In this document: positions 39,169-51,100 of the stretch, piece after piece | Numbering within the stretch: the first letter of the stretch is position 1 | Layout of the letters: each line of letters opens with the position of its first letter | Source: Sipunculus nudus | Taxonomy: Eukaryota; Annelida; Sipuncula; Golfingiida; Sipunculidae | DNA length: 64,000 bases | Assembly: GCA_026874595.1 (NCBI GenBank) | Contig: CM049306.1 | Coordinates: 86,997,142 to 87,061,141, forward strand | Direction of reading: 5' to 3' | Position numbers and translations under genes: made by a program | The notes under the pieces: generated by a model | What the model saw: only the letters and a program-made list of their open reading frames with translations | Databases searched by the model: none | What the model was told of the DNA's origin: nothing

Positions 39169-39755
39169 TATAAATAAGGGGCTGTGTTTTGGAGCCGGGA
39201 AAGAAGAGGAGAGAAATATTCCAGCGGACACAGAAGAGTGTAAGTCAGTTTGTTGACCATTTCCGATAACTGCGACAGTTATAGATCTTCTTCGAATTTG
39301 TAACGGATTTTAATTAGTCTTCAGTTTGCCTTTGGGATCACTACCCGAACTTCACTTTTGGATTAAAACAAATTGATTTTGTGATTGAACTGGAATGTTA
39401 TTCTCTGAGAAGATTTATGGGAACTGTTCATCTGGATTATATGCTTTAAAGGACTTTTGTCGCTGTGACAGTGGTGGTATCCAGGTACTGTACACTTTAT
39501 TTATATACTTATATTGATTTACTGTTGTACTGTTGTTATACTGTGTAATTGTATTGATTTAGTGTATTGTAATGTTAGGATTGTTTAAAGAATAAATTAT
39601 AATTATTTTTTTACAAAAAAAAAACACTGACTTCTTTATTCATTCCCTAAACATTTCACGCTGACTAGTGTTACAGAATCTGATTTTTTTTATCTCCATT
39701 ACAAAATTTATGTTTTTAACAACTACGTGATCTGTTGATATAAGGTTCCGTAACA
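39169..39755 (+). repeat. 3' LTR (R/U5 with core promoter) of the gag relic
   Basis: TATAAATA at 39169, a purine-rich GGGAAAGAAGAGGAGAG downstream of it, CCAGCGGACACAGAAG and an AATAAA are shared with the reverse-oriented copy at 25.4-26.0 kb. The two copies diverge at scattered positions. They differ strongly upstream of the TATA box, marking where the deletion joined gag to the LTR. Confidence 0.75.
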
Positions 39756-39985
39756 TGTGATATAAAATATAACATAAAATAGCTAAACACATAATATAAT
39801 ATAATATAGTATGATAAAATATAATATAATGTAAATATAATATAATATAGTATAATATAATATAATATAATAATATATTATATAATATAATATGATATAT
39901 TATATAATATAATATAATATAAATATAATATATATAATATAAAATAGTATAATACATGTATAATATAATATAAAATAAAACAAAC
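39756..39985. repeat. (TATAA)n microsatellite
   Basis: Irregular TATAA pentamer array immediately after the LTR end. The tyrosine/isoleucine-rich frame read across it is an artefact. Confidence 0.9.
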
Positions 39986-40109
39986 CTACAAATTCCTCAG
40001 GTTTACAAGGAACAACCTATACAACTCCAACTCGTAAAGTGAATCATAAACAACACTTGTTACTGTAAGGAATGTTAAATAAACTAAAATCATAAGATAC
40101 AAATATATT

Positions 40110-40250
40110 TACAGTAGAACCTCGAATTTCTGTATCTCATTTTTTCCGAAAATTCGTTTTTCCGAAATTTAAATGAAGGACCCGAAATTTACCTCTGTCA
40201 ATCGGAAAGTAGAAATGAAACATCCGGAAATATATTTTTCCCTAATTACC
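40110..40250. repeat. Half of a CAGTAGAACCTCG-type element
   Basis: CAGTAGAACCTCGAATTTC near 40113 resembles the TIR of the elements at 16859 and 40880, preceded by TA. I found no matching right end, so it is a truncated copy. Confidence 0.5.
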
Positions 40251-40879
40251 GAATGCGACTCAGAGTATTACTTCCTCAGTGGCGTTCACTCCTCCATGAT
40301 GAATAACACATGACCCGATCAGCTCTTCTTATAGCCCGATTGAATGCGACGCCAAGAAAAAAAAACTCTTAATAAAGAAAATATGTGAGAAATGTGTACT
40401 TAAATTTTTAGAGAGGAGGCGTTATAAATACTCCTCAAAACTAAACAGAATCAGGTAATATAAAACAATATAATTTAATTCCATTTTCTTGCCAGAAATC
40501 AGGTAAAAATACACCAATTACTTCTTTCATTAAAGAGACTCTTCAAGTCATTGAACCATAGGGTAGGGTAGGGTATTGTAGGGTCCCTAAAGGAAAGCTT
40601 CTAGCAAGAATGTAATATTTTACTGTTTATGAAAACATTGAATGATTGGGACAGATGTGTATAATATTATACATGAGGGACTTCGATGCATATACTACTT
40701 TAAATGCATCAGTGCTCGTTTTCTTTCCACCATTCCCCCCACAATAAAACTTATACAACATTTGCTCGGATTAATGTTAAGCCACATTTTATATCAAACC
40801 ATATTTCCACTTTGTTTCTGTCTTGAAAATATTAAGTTTGTAAAAACCATAGCTTTTGGTGTTTCAACAAAATATAATA

Positions 40880-41057
40880 CAGTAAAACCTCGCCTAAAGA
40901 CCGCCTCAGATTAGCGACCACTTAAAAAGTACGACCATTTTTTCACGGTCCAAATTGTCTTTTGTTCTTTATATCAGTACTCGCTTGGACACCCACCTGG
41001 AAAATGTGACCATTTTATCGAGATCCCGTTGGTGGTCATAATTCCGAGGTTTCACTG
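40880..41057. mobile_element. MITE with CAGTRAAACCTCG termini and TA duplication
   Basis: The element starts CAGTAAAACCTCG and ends CGAGGTTTCACTG, flanked by TA (40878-40879 and 41058-41059). It is 178 bp and encodes no protein. The TIR and TA target fit a non-autonomous Tc1/mariner/pogo-type element. Confidence 0.85.
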
Positions 41058-41889
41058 TAATACTAAAGAGTGAAATACGAACGGAATATTTTTTTACTTC
41101 GTTCACCACGTCTCTCAACGGTTTACCACGATCTTTAAGTTTGTAGTCTGTCTTGATTGGTGGGGCCGGGGGGGGGGGGGGGGGGGGTCCTCCTTAGAAG
41201 CCAGAACGCGGGAAAAGAGTGTAAACGTGGTTGCCGTGACACTGACGTCGGTGATTGTTTATTATAACCGTAGCAGTGCGAGAACGTAGCTAGAACGGGA
41301 TATTTCTTCGTGTACCTTGGACCTTGTGAGAAAGTGGTTATCACCGTGACAGCGCCGTAGCAGTACCGTTGTTAAACATGAAATACCGTGGGAGAGAACG
41401 TTACGAGAACGCCGTATTCTATTTCATCACGGCTATTCTTGTTATTGCCACGATCTGGCCTGACGTGGCTGAATCGTGGGACACCGTATACACTGAAGTG
41501 ATAAGTGACCTCAGCTTTAGCGCAACTGGAGGACCTTAGAACGGAGACCGTGCGTTATAGACCCACATTTAAAGGCGTCTGATAATGAGAAAAAATCTTG
41601 CTCTCCTTGATATGCTCAAGGAAAGTAATACATTTCATAAATTGCAATATTAATAAAAAATCGCAGCAGTATTTCCTGTACTCAGTGCCTGCTGTAAGAT
41701 GGTTGTTGCACGTGTTATAATATCACTAAGCAACCGGAGCCAGATTATCAAATCAAGAGCGGGTAATTCCACATTGCTTTGGTCTAGGTCGGACATTTAT
41801 TATTATATTTACAAATTAATTAAATGTATGGTAAATTTAAAACTTTTTTACTAGAGGCCGAGACCCCCCAAACGTACGAGGCCCTGAAG
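41058..41889. other. No gene recognised; G20 tract
   Basis: Contains the longest homopolymer of the window (G20, 41168-41187). Several short CCGTAGCAGT and GTAACCG-type phrases recur between 41230 and 41470, but no gene or known repeat is evident. Confidence 0.45.
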
Positions 41890-43825
41890 GCATCGCCCTA
41901 TTAACATGCCTCAAAACTGTTACCTAACAACGTGGCTCGGCTGTTATTTTGAAATGAAAAGGTGTAACTGTCATTGTGATTGATTACATTTGAAGGTAAT
42001 TGACCTCAGCCCTGGGATGCAGCATTTAAAAAAATATCCTGATTTCTGTCCGTGAATGATTGAGCGTTTCATTCGTTTACCGCCAGGGTGCGCGAGCGTG
42101 ATCCGTAGGTTCCGCGGGCATTTTAGTGGGCGTTAATCTCTAAACATTCAATTTTATTCTTTAAGTTTACTGCGTGTAATGAGATCCTTTGGGATTATGT
42201 AACACAGACCAAGCTATTTCGTGCTTGTATTCACGGGACCGTACGTAATTACGCCTTTATTTACGAGGACCTTGCAAAAAATAAGTGGCCGCCATATTAT
42301 ACCAGAAATCACTCCAGATGGGCGGAGCTTTAATTTACTTCTCGAAACAGTACCAGTTTAACAGTGTTAATGCTATCCTTGAGTCAACTGCGGCAGACGT
42401 CAATTAGCAGAAGACCCTTTGTTAATTGGATGAATTCACTAAAGAAATGGCCGGATAATTGAAGTTTCAACCACGCAATGGTATTATTTTTTTTCTTGCG
42501 TGCTTTTAATCATTTAATGTTTGCTAATTAATACAAAGAAATGTATAATTAAACATTTGTAAATTTTTGTAATTTACATGTATTTCCAACTTATTTGGAT
42601 TCTTTACCTACATAGAACCAGCTGATTCAGCAGACACATGGCTCTCAGTATGACAGGCTGTTCCGTTTAAACATCATCCGCTTATTAGGTATGCGTGTAT
42701 TTGCTTTATGCAGCAGCTTGTGAGCAAAAATTTCCACCGCCATCTCATGTTTCACTATTTTCAATTATTTTCATTACAAGAAATTCCCGCGAAGTATGGT
42801 ATTTCATCACTACAAGCCAGCTCCGACTTTTTCTTTTGACAAAAAACTATGATAATCGCCCTGGTAACATGCCTCAAAACTTTTATCTCACAACGTTGCA
42901 CGGCTATTATTTTGAAAATAAGTGTAACTGTTATTGTGATTGATAACATTTAAAGGTGATAAATCCCAGCCCTGGGATGCAGCATTTACAAAATTTCCCT
43001 GAATTTCTGTCCGTGCATAATTGAGTATTTCATTGGTTTACCGCCAGGGTGCGCAAGCGTGACCCCCAGCTCCCTCAGGCATTTTAGTAAGCGTTGATAT
43101 CTTAACATTCAAATTTAATTTTGTAGGTCTACTGCGTGAAATGAGAACCATAGGGATTATTTAACACAGATCAAGCCATTTTTCTTGCTTTTATTCATGG
43201 GACAGTACTTAATTACGCCTTTATTTAAGAGGACCTTGCACAAAATTACTATATTATACCAAAAATTCACTGCTGATGGGCGGAGACTCAATTTACTTCA
43301 TGAAAGAGTACCAGTTTAACATTGCCAATGCCATCCTTTAGTCACCTGCGGCAGACGTCAATTAACTTGAGACATATTGTTAATTAGACGAATTCACTAA
43401 AGAAATGGCCGGACAATTGAAGTTTCTACCACGCAATTGTATTAATTATTTTTTCTCTTGCGTTCTTTTAATTATGATAGGAATGCTTATTAACAAACAG
43501 AAAAATAAAAACTAAACATTTTTAATTTACCGTAATTAACATGTATTTCCCAACTATTTTTAATTCGTAACCTCTATAGAACAAGCTGGTTCAGAAGACA
43601 CATGGCTCTTAGTATGATAGGCTGTTCCTTTTATACACCATCCTCTAATTAGGCATGCATGTACTTGTTTTATGCTTTTATTTTCAGCTTGTGAGCAAAA
43701 ATTTTACCGATATATCATATTTCATTATTTTCAATTATTTTCATCACAAGAAATTTTTGTAAAAAATTGTTTTATATCACTACAAGCCAGCTTCCACTAT
43801 TTCTTTTAACAAAAAAACTGTGATG
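41890..43825. repeat. ~965-bp tandem duplication
   Basis: Two adjacent copies, about 41890-42855 and 42856-43825, align end to end. The phrase CATGCCTCAAAACT occurs at ~41905 and ~42868, CCCTGGGATGCAGCATTTA in both, TTTACCGCCAGGGTGCGC in both, and GACACATGGCTCT at ~42633 and ~43597. The offset is 963-964 bp. Scattered substitutions and small indels separate the copies, so the duplication is not recent. No protein frame is conserved between them. Confidence 0.9.
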
Positions 43826-43833
43826 AACGCATT

Positions 43834-44165
43834 TTAGCTCAGCTGACTGAAAGCTGTTTGAGCTTTAAGCGACCCGCTTTGTCTGTCGTCTGTCCGTGCG
43901 GCCGTCTGGACGGTCTGGTCGCCAGTTAACATGGCAGAAACTTTAACCATTTGACCTAGACTTCTAACTTGAAATATTGGCAGGTCCTTGAATGTCTCCT
44001 TGAATACATGAAATAAGATCCCTGCAACCATTATCCTTCTTGATATGGGGCTTGTTTACGTACCGAATAATTAAAAATTTGATACAAAGGCTCAAGTATG
44101 TCAATATCTAATGCATGGATTGTCATGAATCCTGCTTTGCATATTGCCCAATTCACTAGCTGCTT
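43834..44165 (+). repeat. Composite repeat, 5' segment only
   Basis: Starts TTTTAGCTCAGCTGACTGAAAGC, followed by GTCTGTCCGT-type sequence and 'GCATGGATTGTCATGAATC'. It matches the first ~300 bp of the copies at 6.5 and 9.85 kb and lacks the AGGTCA-rich section. Confidence 0.7.
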
Positions 44166-46020
44166 AAGACTAATGACGGCATCTCAGAGTCTACATTCTT
44201 CCCGAAACTGATGCTTTGCACAAAATATAAATTTTCACACAGAAATTAGTATTAATGACAGCTATCTGCATGCTGATTTGAAAATTATAAGTTACATATT
44301 ATATCATGTTTTATTATTAATCTGTCTCTAAACACTGTCAACTAAGTGTCACATATCTAAACAAATCTACTTGATGCTTCATATGATTTTTATATAAATG
44401 TATCTTTTCATTATTCAATTCTCGATTTGGCCATTATAAAAGAAATGTATGTTTGATTAATAACCGGTTTGTTGGTGACTGATCCGTTTTACTCACCAGT
44501 TCCACATGCTGTATATTGAGCCCATTATGAAATTAAGTGGTAAAGTTGAGCTCATGGAGAGTTATCTGTCAGAACAAAATGAAAAATTTATATAAAATCT
44601 TCAATTTGCTATGGACCTTCAAAGACATTATGCTGACAATTGCAGCTCATGTTAGAAAATTACGCGTCATCTGATAGGCCTTTAACAAATAAAACCCACT
44701 TGATATGACATAATATGACATAATTTTTCACAAATAACCTGTTTTAATGAGCTGAGAGATGACAGAGAGCTAACAGGAAACTTCTGTTTTATCCAGACAA
44801 CTGTTTTCAGTTTGTTTTGATGTCCCGTCGGACATGCCGTTGATCACAGACTGTCCCGGAATCCATGAAGATTACCCCGGCGCCTGTTTAATTATAACAC
44901 GAGAGCGAGATAAAAAAAAGGTCTTAAAGCTCTTGATAATTATCACTGTCCAGGAAAATTGCAAGTGGTATATGACAATAGCATGGAACAGTTAAAGTTT
45001 TTTCTCTGTGATGTTTTAGCAGCACGTCCTCATGACTATTGACGTTGATAAAATCTGCCACGTACATGTGTAACGTGCAGGGTTCTAAGCAACCATTATG
45101 ATAATTACGGAGGCGTTCAAGGCGCCGATACAAATAAAACATCACTTTATTCTTACGCGAAATGTTGTGCATGTTTGCGGGCGGTGTTAGTGGGTACACA
45201 TATAGTCAGCTATAGATCGATTTTATCATTAACGAATTGCAAAGTTCTTCAACATTCTCTCAATGGAGTGAGGTTAAGGTTATTATGTCACTTTTTAATC
45301 GTCCTTGTTTGTCTAAATATCATTATATTTCGATTTAGAATATATTTAAAAGTAGTCCATTAATGTATACATACCTCTCTCGGGTTTTACTGCACAGGAA
45401 ATATATCAAAGTCAGCCAACAGGAATGTGTGCTTTTATCAGCCCCATGGTTGCATCAAAGGTCAGTTCTACGGGCCGGGACAAAGGCTCCTAATGAAAGT
45501 GAATTGCTCCGACCCCAGTCCGGCATAAACACATTGCCTGTTCTCAAAATGGTTATTAATAATGTGAATAAAAACATATGAATGTCATACAGGTTACCTC
45601 CAAAATCTATTGTTCTTTGGGTGTTACCTTTCATTTAGATCTGTTCATACAATTTTCAGTTAAGTTGCTCATACAGATATATAAACCAAGTAACCTACCA
45701 ACCGGCGAAAACTTGACGACCATAGGCCGAGCGCTCGCTGGAAGTAGATATATAACAGACAGACAGAGAGACAGGAAGACAGGGGAACAAGTGAAAACAG
45801 TAATTTGAATGAGCAATGCTGTGGGAGAGCAGAAACAATAACACTTTTATGTATTAATGCTGATATTGAAAAGTCGCCGACGATCGCACAGACAGACAGA
45901 CAGACAGAACATATTTTCCTGTTTTTTTTTAACTGTATGCCTTTAAGCAGCATTACTAAAACTATGTGAACTCCAGAATGACATGTCAGACCAAAGAAGA
46001 AGCAGGCAGGAGAAGTTGAC
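44166..46020. other. No gene recognised
   Basis: AT-rich sequence with a (GACA)n stretch at 45889-45907 and a shorter one near 45757. I see no conserved coding sequence. Confidence 0.5.
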
Positions 46021-46029
46021 ATCAACAGA

Positions 46030-46340
46030 CGAACAGACAGACATCCTGACTCAACCTCGATGACAGGTGATCAGGCCCCATAATGAAGAAGGATAGATGA
46101 ATAAAATGAGCTATAGTTTGTGTAGGTAGGACAATATTTGAGGAAGTTATGAGTAAAATAATATTTTTAGGTTTTTCGATAACCTTGACCTTGAACTTTG
46201 ACCTATTTCTTTTTAAAAACAAATGCTTTATAGGAGTTGTATTGTCAATCAACTGTATAATTATTAGAGCTATTGCTCGAGAATTGTGGCCTACAGAGCG
46301 AAAAAAGTGAAATCTAATAAAATGATTCACAAAAACACAA
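46030..46340. repeat. Interspersed repeat with TGACCTTGACC, copy 1
   Basis: Contains 'ACCTTGACCTTGAACTTTGAC' and GTCAATCAACTGT. The same order of phrases occurs at about 47200-47452 and 48051-48150, where a transposon splits the copy. It carries inverted AGGTCA half-sites like the composite repeats, but otherwise differs from them. Confidence 0.6.
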
Positions 46341-47459
46341 CAATTTGATTCTGACACAAAAGTTCTAGGTACACATTTCCAATATTTAAATTTACCTTTT
46401 CATATTCCATCTATACATGAATACTGGTCCACCTGTCATAGAAATTACCTACTCTGTTGTTTTTCATTGCAATGATAAATTCAATATTTTTTACATATGC
46501 AAGGTACTTCTACAAGCCTGAGAATGAGACTATAATTTGTTTTTGCCTGCTTAAATAAATGTAGTATTTACATTTTAGGATACATAAATTGATGCGTCCT
46601 TTAAATAGGGTATTACCCAGAAGTACATCATTTTTACACAAGCTTAAGTTATCATTATGCAGCACATCCAAGATACCGTATGATTCTTGCCAAATACGTC
46701 GGACACTATCCCATCACCAGTATAAGTGTTCTACGGTTTCTGTATCTTTATGACAAAATGTACACTTTTCATTTTCTGTTAAACCCCATTTCAGTAGTTT
46801 TTAGCTGATAAATCTTGCAACAATTTGTATTGAAAGCATTTTGATTTTGTAGCAATGCATATTTGAAAAGGCAGTAAAAATAAAGGGAGTGGAATCTCCT
46901 AATAATACGTTTGACGAGAAACGGTACGAGATTTCGAGAGATTTAGTAAAAGGCTGAGTTTAACTGACCCAATATTGCCTGAAGAAAGAAAAACTAGATA
47001 TCTCCAACTTTAAAAGTGTGACACAGTAAGAAAAATGAGACCCCTTATTTTAGAATATCACGAATTTCCCCCCAGAAAATGCGTAGCCATGGTAACAGCA
47101 CATTGGTGTAGCTACACATCAGAAGGAAGGCAATGGAATGTCAAATTTAATGAGCTACAGCTCATGTGGCTACGATAAATTTTGACAAAGAATGAAGAAA
47201 AAAAAACAATTTTGTAGATTTTTATGACCTTGACCATTGACCTATTTACTTAGAGAAACATCAGACTTGTATGTGGAATGCCATATGCCAGTCGAAAGAA
47301 CAAGCAGGGAAACGATTTGACGACAAGTGACAAACAGACGGACATACTGACAAACGAAAGAATATTTTTTAACGTTTTACGATGAAATTGACCTTGACCT
47401 TTCACCTATATTGACCAAAAACATAAGGCTTTTAGGATTTTCGATAGTCCACAGACGCT

Positions 47460-48050
47460 TGAATCTCTATTTATAACAAAGTCTTCATATCTAAAATTTT
47501 CTTGTATATACTACGACGAAATCAGGTCAAACGACCCAATAATAAAACGATAATACCGTGTTATTCCTTTTAATATGACAAGGTAGACAAGTCAGCCAAA
47601 ACCTTTCGACGGGTGCCATTCCAGATAAGTCACGTAAGGTCATGCCACTGCGCATCACTTGTCAGTCAACGAAGGCCGCTTCCACCATCGTTTGGAATGA
47701 CGACGTAGAAACTCAGAGATCACCACGAAAGGTTTTCCAGGTAGCTTGTATATTGTTGGTTGTAAACAATGGACATAGGATGGATTTGATTCTTTAAATC
47801 CTGTAATATTAAACGATCATATAGATTACGCATAAAAGGAAGATAAAGCGAGTATAAGCGGATCGAGAACGTTACTTTCCTCATAATCGCACGTACTAGT
47901 TTTGGTTGACTTGCCTACCTTGTAATATTACAAGTGATAACACGGTATTACCGCTTTATTATTAGGTCGTTTGACCTGATTTCTTCGTAGTATATCTAAG
48001 GACATTGGAGATATGATGATTTGTTATAAAAAGGGATTCAAGCGCCTTTG
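47460..48050. mobile_element. Long-TIR element (about 145-bp arms), CACAGACGCTTGAATC family
   Basis: Arms at 47460-47603 and 47898-48050 are inverted copies of one another with scattered mismatches, around a ~294-bp centre. The ends read CACAGACGCTTGAATC and GATTCAAGCGCCTTTG. GATAGTC flanks both sides (47453-47459 and 48051-48057). The flanking sequence is a repeat whose uninterrupted relative lies near 46.2 kb, which independently marks this as an insertion. The terminal ~18 bp match those of the smaller element at 8347-8551. No protein is encoded. Confidence 0.8.
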
Positions 48051-48159
48051 GATAGTCAATCAACTGTGTAGGTTTGAAAGCGATTGCTACAAAATAGTGG
48101 CATATATATGTGTGTATGTGTTGTGTGTGTGTGTGGGGGGGGGGGGGGTTCAAGGGTTT

Positions 48160-51100
48160 TGATCAACGACAAACATTCTTTAAGCCATGTACAATCAGAG
48201 CTGAATAAGACTACAAACAAAAGTAAATATATGCAATGAGCCCCGCGCATATTTTCGAGTCTGTCAGTTAAACGGTTTCTCTCCAATCGACATTCAACAT
48301 AAGCTTTAGTGTCATTATCATAAAATATTTATGTGCATTTCTTTTATTCAGGGTTCCACTATGAGATGTGCTACAGGCCAACCAACAGCTTAATCAAGAC
48401 CTGAGACAGCCGGAGCTTACATAACCATTGAGCCTGTATTTGAGTCGAGACAGAAGTCATATGTGAGAATTACTGCAACGGCCATCCATCCCATTGCATC
48501 AATATTTGTGGTTAACAGTCGGTAATCTTAACATTTTGTTAGTAACCCTGTGAAACATGTTTGTGTACATGTGGTCAGAAATTCAACAATCTTACAAGGG
48601 GTTTTACCGATACGATGACTTGAAACGGTATGTTATTCGCACTTGTTAGGTATTGTTAGAAAGTACACAAACATATCTAAATTTTGGTGGTATTATTTAA
48701 ATGACAATGTGCTTGTAGGCTATGAGGTGCGGTCGAAAATGACAAAGATATCTAGATCCTCCTCGAGTCTTACAGGGCGGTCCTCCATACAGGATGCATG
48801 TAAAGGAACTCCGTCGCTGGTCGGAGACTCAATTTTGTTAGAGGGCCGAAATGGTGGTCGCACTGAGTAAAGTCAGGATAAATACAAGTTTAAGTAAACT
48901 AGAAGTCTGCATTTCAATAAATAGAAGGCTCCGAATTCACCTTTTTTCGGCCCATATTCCCAGGTTTATTCCTGCAAAAGTGTCTATAGATTTGGGAATA
49001 TTCGTTGATGACGTTGAAAACGGATTATGTGCCGGATCCACACTAAAATCTAAAAGTTTCTTTATTGGACCATTCCTGAAATGGATAAAAAAAATGGCAT
49101 GAAAATTTCCTGAGATTCTGTTCAAGACTGCCTAAGTAATCATGCAAGAGAACACACACATACACGAACGGGGATGAACGCACAGCCTCCTGGAAGAGAA
49201 AAATATTTCTTTTATGGACAATAATTTGCAACCATGATACAAGAAACAGGTGTTCTGTCCTGGACAGAAAAAAAACACAATGACATATAATATACCTCAG
49301 AGTCAAAACAACTGATAATCTATGTTGGTAAATAATACAGTGATGATTGTAAAACGTCTGAGGAGTTAACTCGTGTTCCCATATACCATGGACAATCTCA
49401 TGGGAAGACGACCTCTAGAACCGGCTGTCTCGAGTGTATGTGATGTTTTTCAGTATCGTGACGCCAGTGGAGGATTGGCTGTTGATATCTCCAGATTATA
49501 TAGCGTTACAGTAAAATAAGCGTGAATCTTATACTTTTATTATTCTCTATTGAGGTATAAAAGTTTTAACAAAATAACGTGTAGAGAAAAGGATGTGGTA
49601 ATCCATTATAAACCAGTTAATTTGCATGTAAAGATGTATTTACGTTTTATGATCTCGTGAAGCGCAGGGTTGTTGTTCTCAGTTGTTATTCTTTGCGTGT
49701 GTCTTGTGTGTGTGACCGCAAGATTAATTGAAATGGAACTTATGTATGGATATATCGGGACTGTGTATATCTCAAAGTGATTAAACTTTGGTGTTAATCT
49801 CTGCGGAAAACCCCGTGATGAGGGTTTTCTTTGTCGTGGCAGTTGATTGATACTACCTCTTAATTTTGCCAAAACAATTTAGACATCACTTGTTAGCAAA
49901 GTTTAAGTTTGGGATCCGATAAAAATTACTATATATCTATGCCATTGCGATCTATCGTGAATAAATGTCAAAGTTTGATTTTATTTTCGAGACTTTAACA
50001 TCGAAATCTATTGGTTTCTTGATTAGACTGGTTTCCAATTCAACACATAGATGTGCTCATATCTTGTATTTCCGTCCACTATGGCAATTTTACATTTTAC
50101 ATTACATAAGATGTATGCCTGCAATGTAAACATTGAAGGGAGTAGTGTTTTTATACGTTCATCATATTAGGACCCATAAACCTAGTCTTAGACTTTGAAT
50201 ATCTGACATGTCTGACAATACATTTAATTAACACCATTTGCTCTGAACAAGTTCAAATGTCATGACCTCATAGAGGACATATTCTGCTCAACAGGTTGAT
50301 GTCTTAAAGTGTGTACTGATAATTATACCCAGCGTCAGTAAAGGTCATTGGCCAACCTAGTCAATACTGAAACTACTACTGCCGACTGATTGTCCAGCAA
50401 GATATTTGTCATCCTATTATAACTGGACAGACACAAGTGGTGTCGGTTCACCGGTCCATAATGCACAGCAGTGTCCGCGGGCTTTATCTTTTCATAAACT
50501 AGTTCCCGCGCTTTGAACGTTCTCCAAAACAAACTCATATTGATGCGTATACGTGTGGATTATCTAAACGTAAATCTCAAAGCCCTCTAGCGCTGGCGGA
50601 TTATTGAATATACGGGACGGGGAAATATCAAACCCAGTCACTGCGAAGTGTGCCTGAACGATAAATAATTCAATGTAATCAGCAGGACAAATCAAGGGTA
50701 AGGTATCAACCTCGAAGCCACCAAGAAGAAACCGGAAGAAGCGTTGCGGAAGAACTTCCTGCTCCAGCAGGATATCCCGGGGCGAGTTTTCTCTCAAGTT
50801 GCTTAAGGAATACTAGATTTTTTTTTCAGAAGATTTATAAAATGGCGCTGAGATATAGCGACACGCGCCGTAATAGTCTCAGCGGACTGGGGTGTCTTTG
50901 GAAAGGAGCCGCGACGATAAAACCTGTAATCATGTTTCTGTCAAACACCGGTTCCTCAAAACCTGCTGGTCTTTTCTCTTCTGTCTGTAACGTCCCCCGC
51001 TTGATATGAACCAATAATTTTGTTCCATAGGCGGCGGCCACCGCTGTCAGAGTGTGTATACTCTAATCAGGAGGCTTCGCATTGAATTCCTCAAGTCTCT

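Larger units (their letters stand above)
37368..39755 (+). mobile_element. Degenerate, pol-less LTR retrotransposon (gag relic plus 3' LTR)
   Basis: A 5' LTR remnant ends GGTTCCGTAACA at 37389. Six bases later TGGGGGCTCGTCTGGGAT (37396-37413) matches the tRNA-Pro primer-binding site at 17 of 18 positions. A broken gag region follows (37527 to ~39160). The 3' LTR has TATAAATA (39169-39176) and AATAAA (39591-39596), and it ends TAACA at 39755. No protease, reverse transcriptase, RNase H or integrase is present. The gag tail runs straight into the TATA box, so a deletion removed pol and most of U3. Only about the last 20 bp of the 5' LTR match the 3' LTR, so the 5' end is replaced or heavily decayed. 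The 3' LTR is the same family as the reverse solo LTR at 25.4-26.2 kb. Confidence 0.8.

Noticed and set aside
37474-39231. Domesticated host gag-derived gene
   Set aside because: Several frameshifts and stops break the frame, and LTR parts still flank it.
39640-39957. 105-codon minus-strand Tyr/Ile/Leu-rich frame
   Set aside because: Translation of the (TATAA)n array plus the LTR end.
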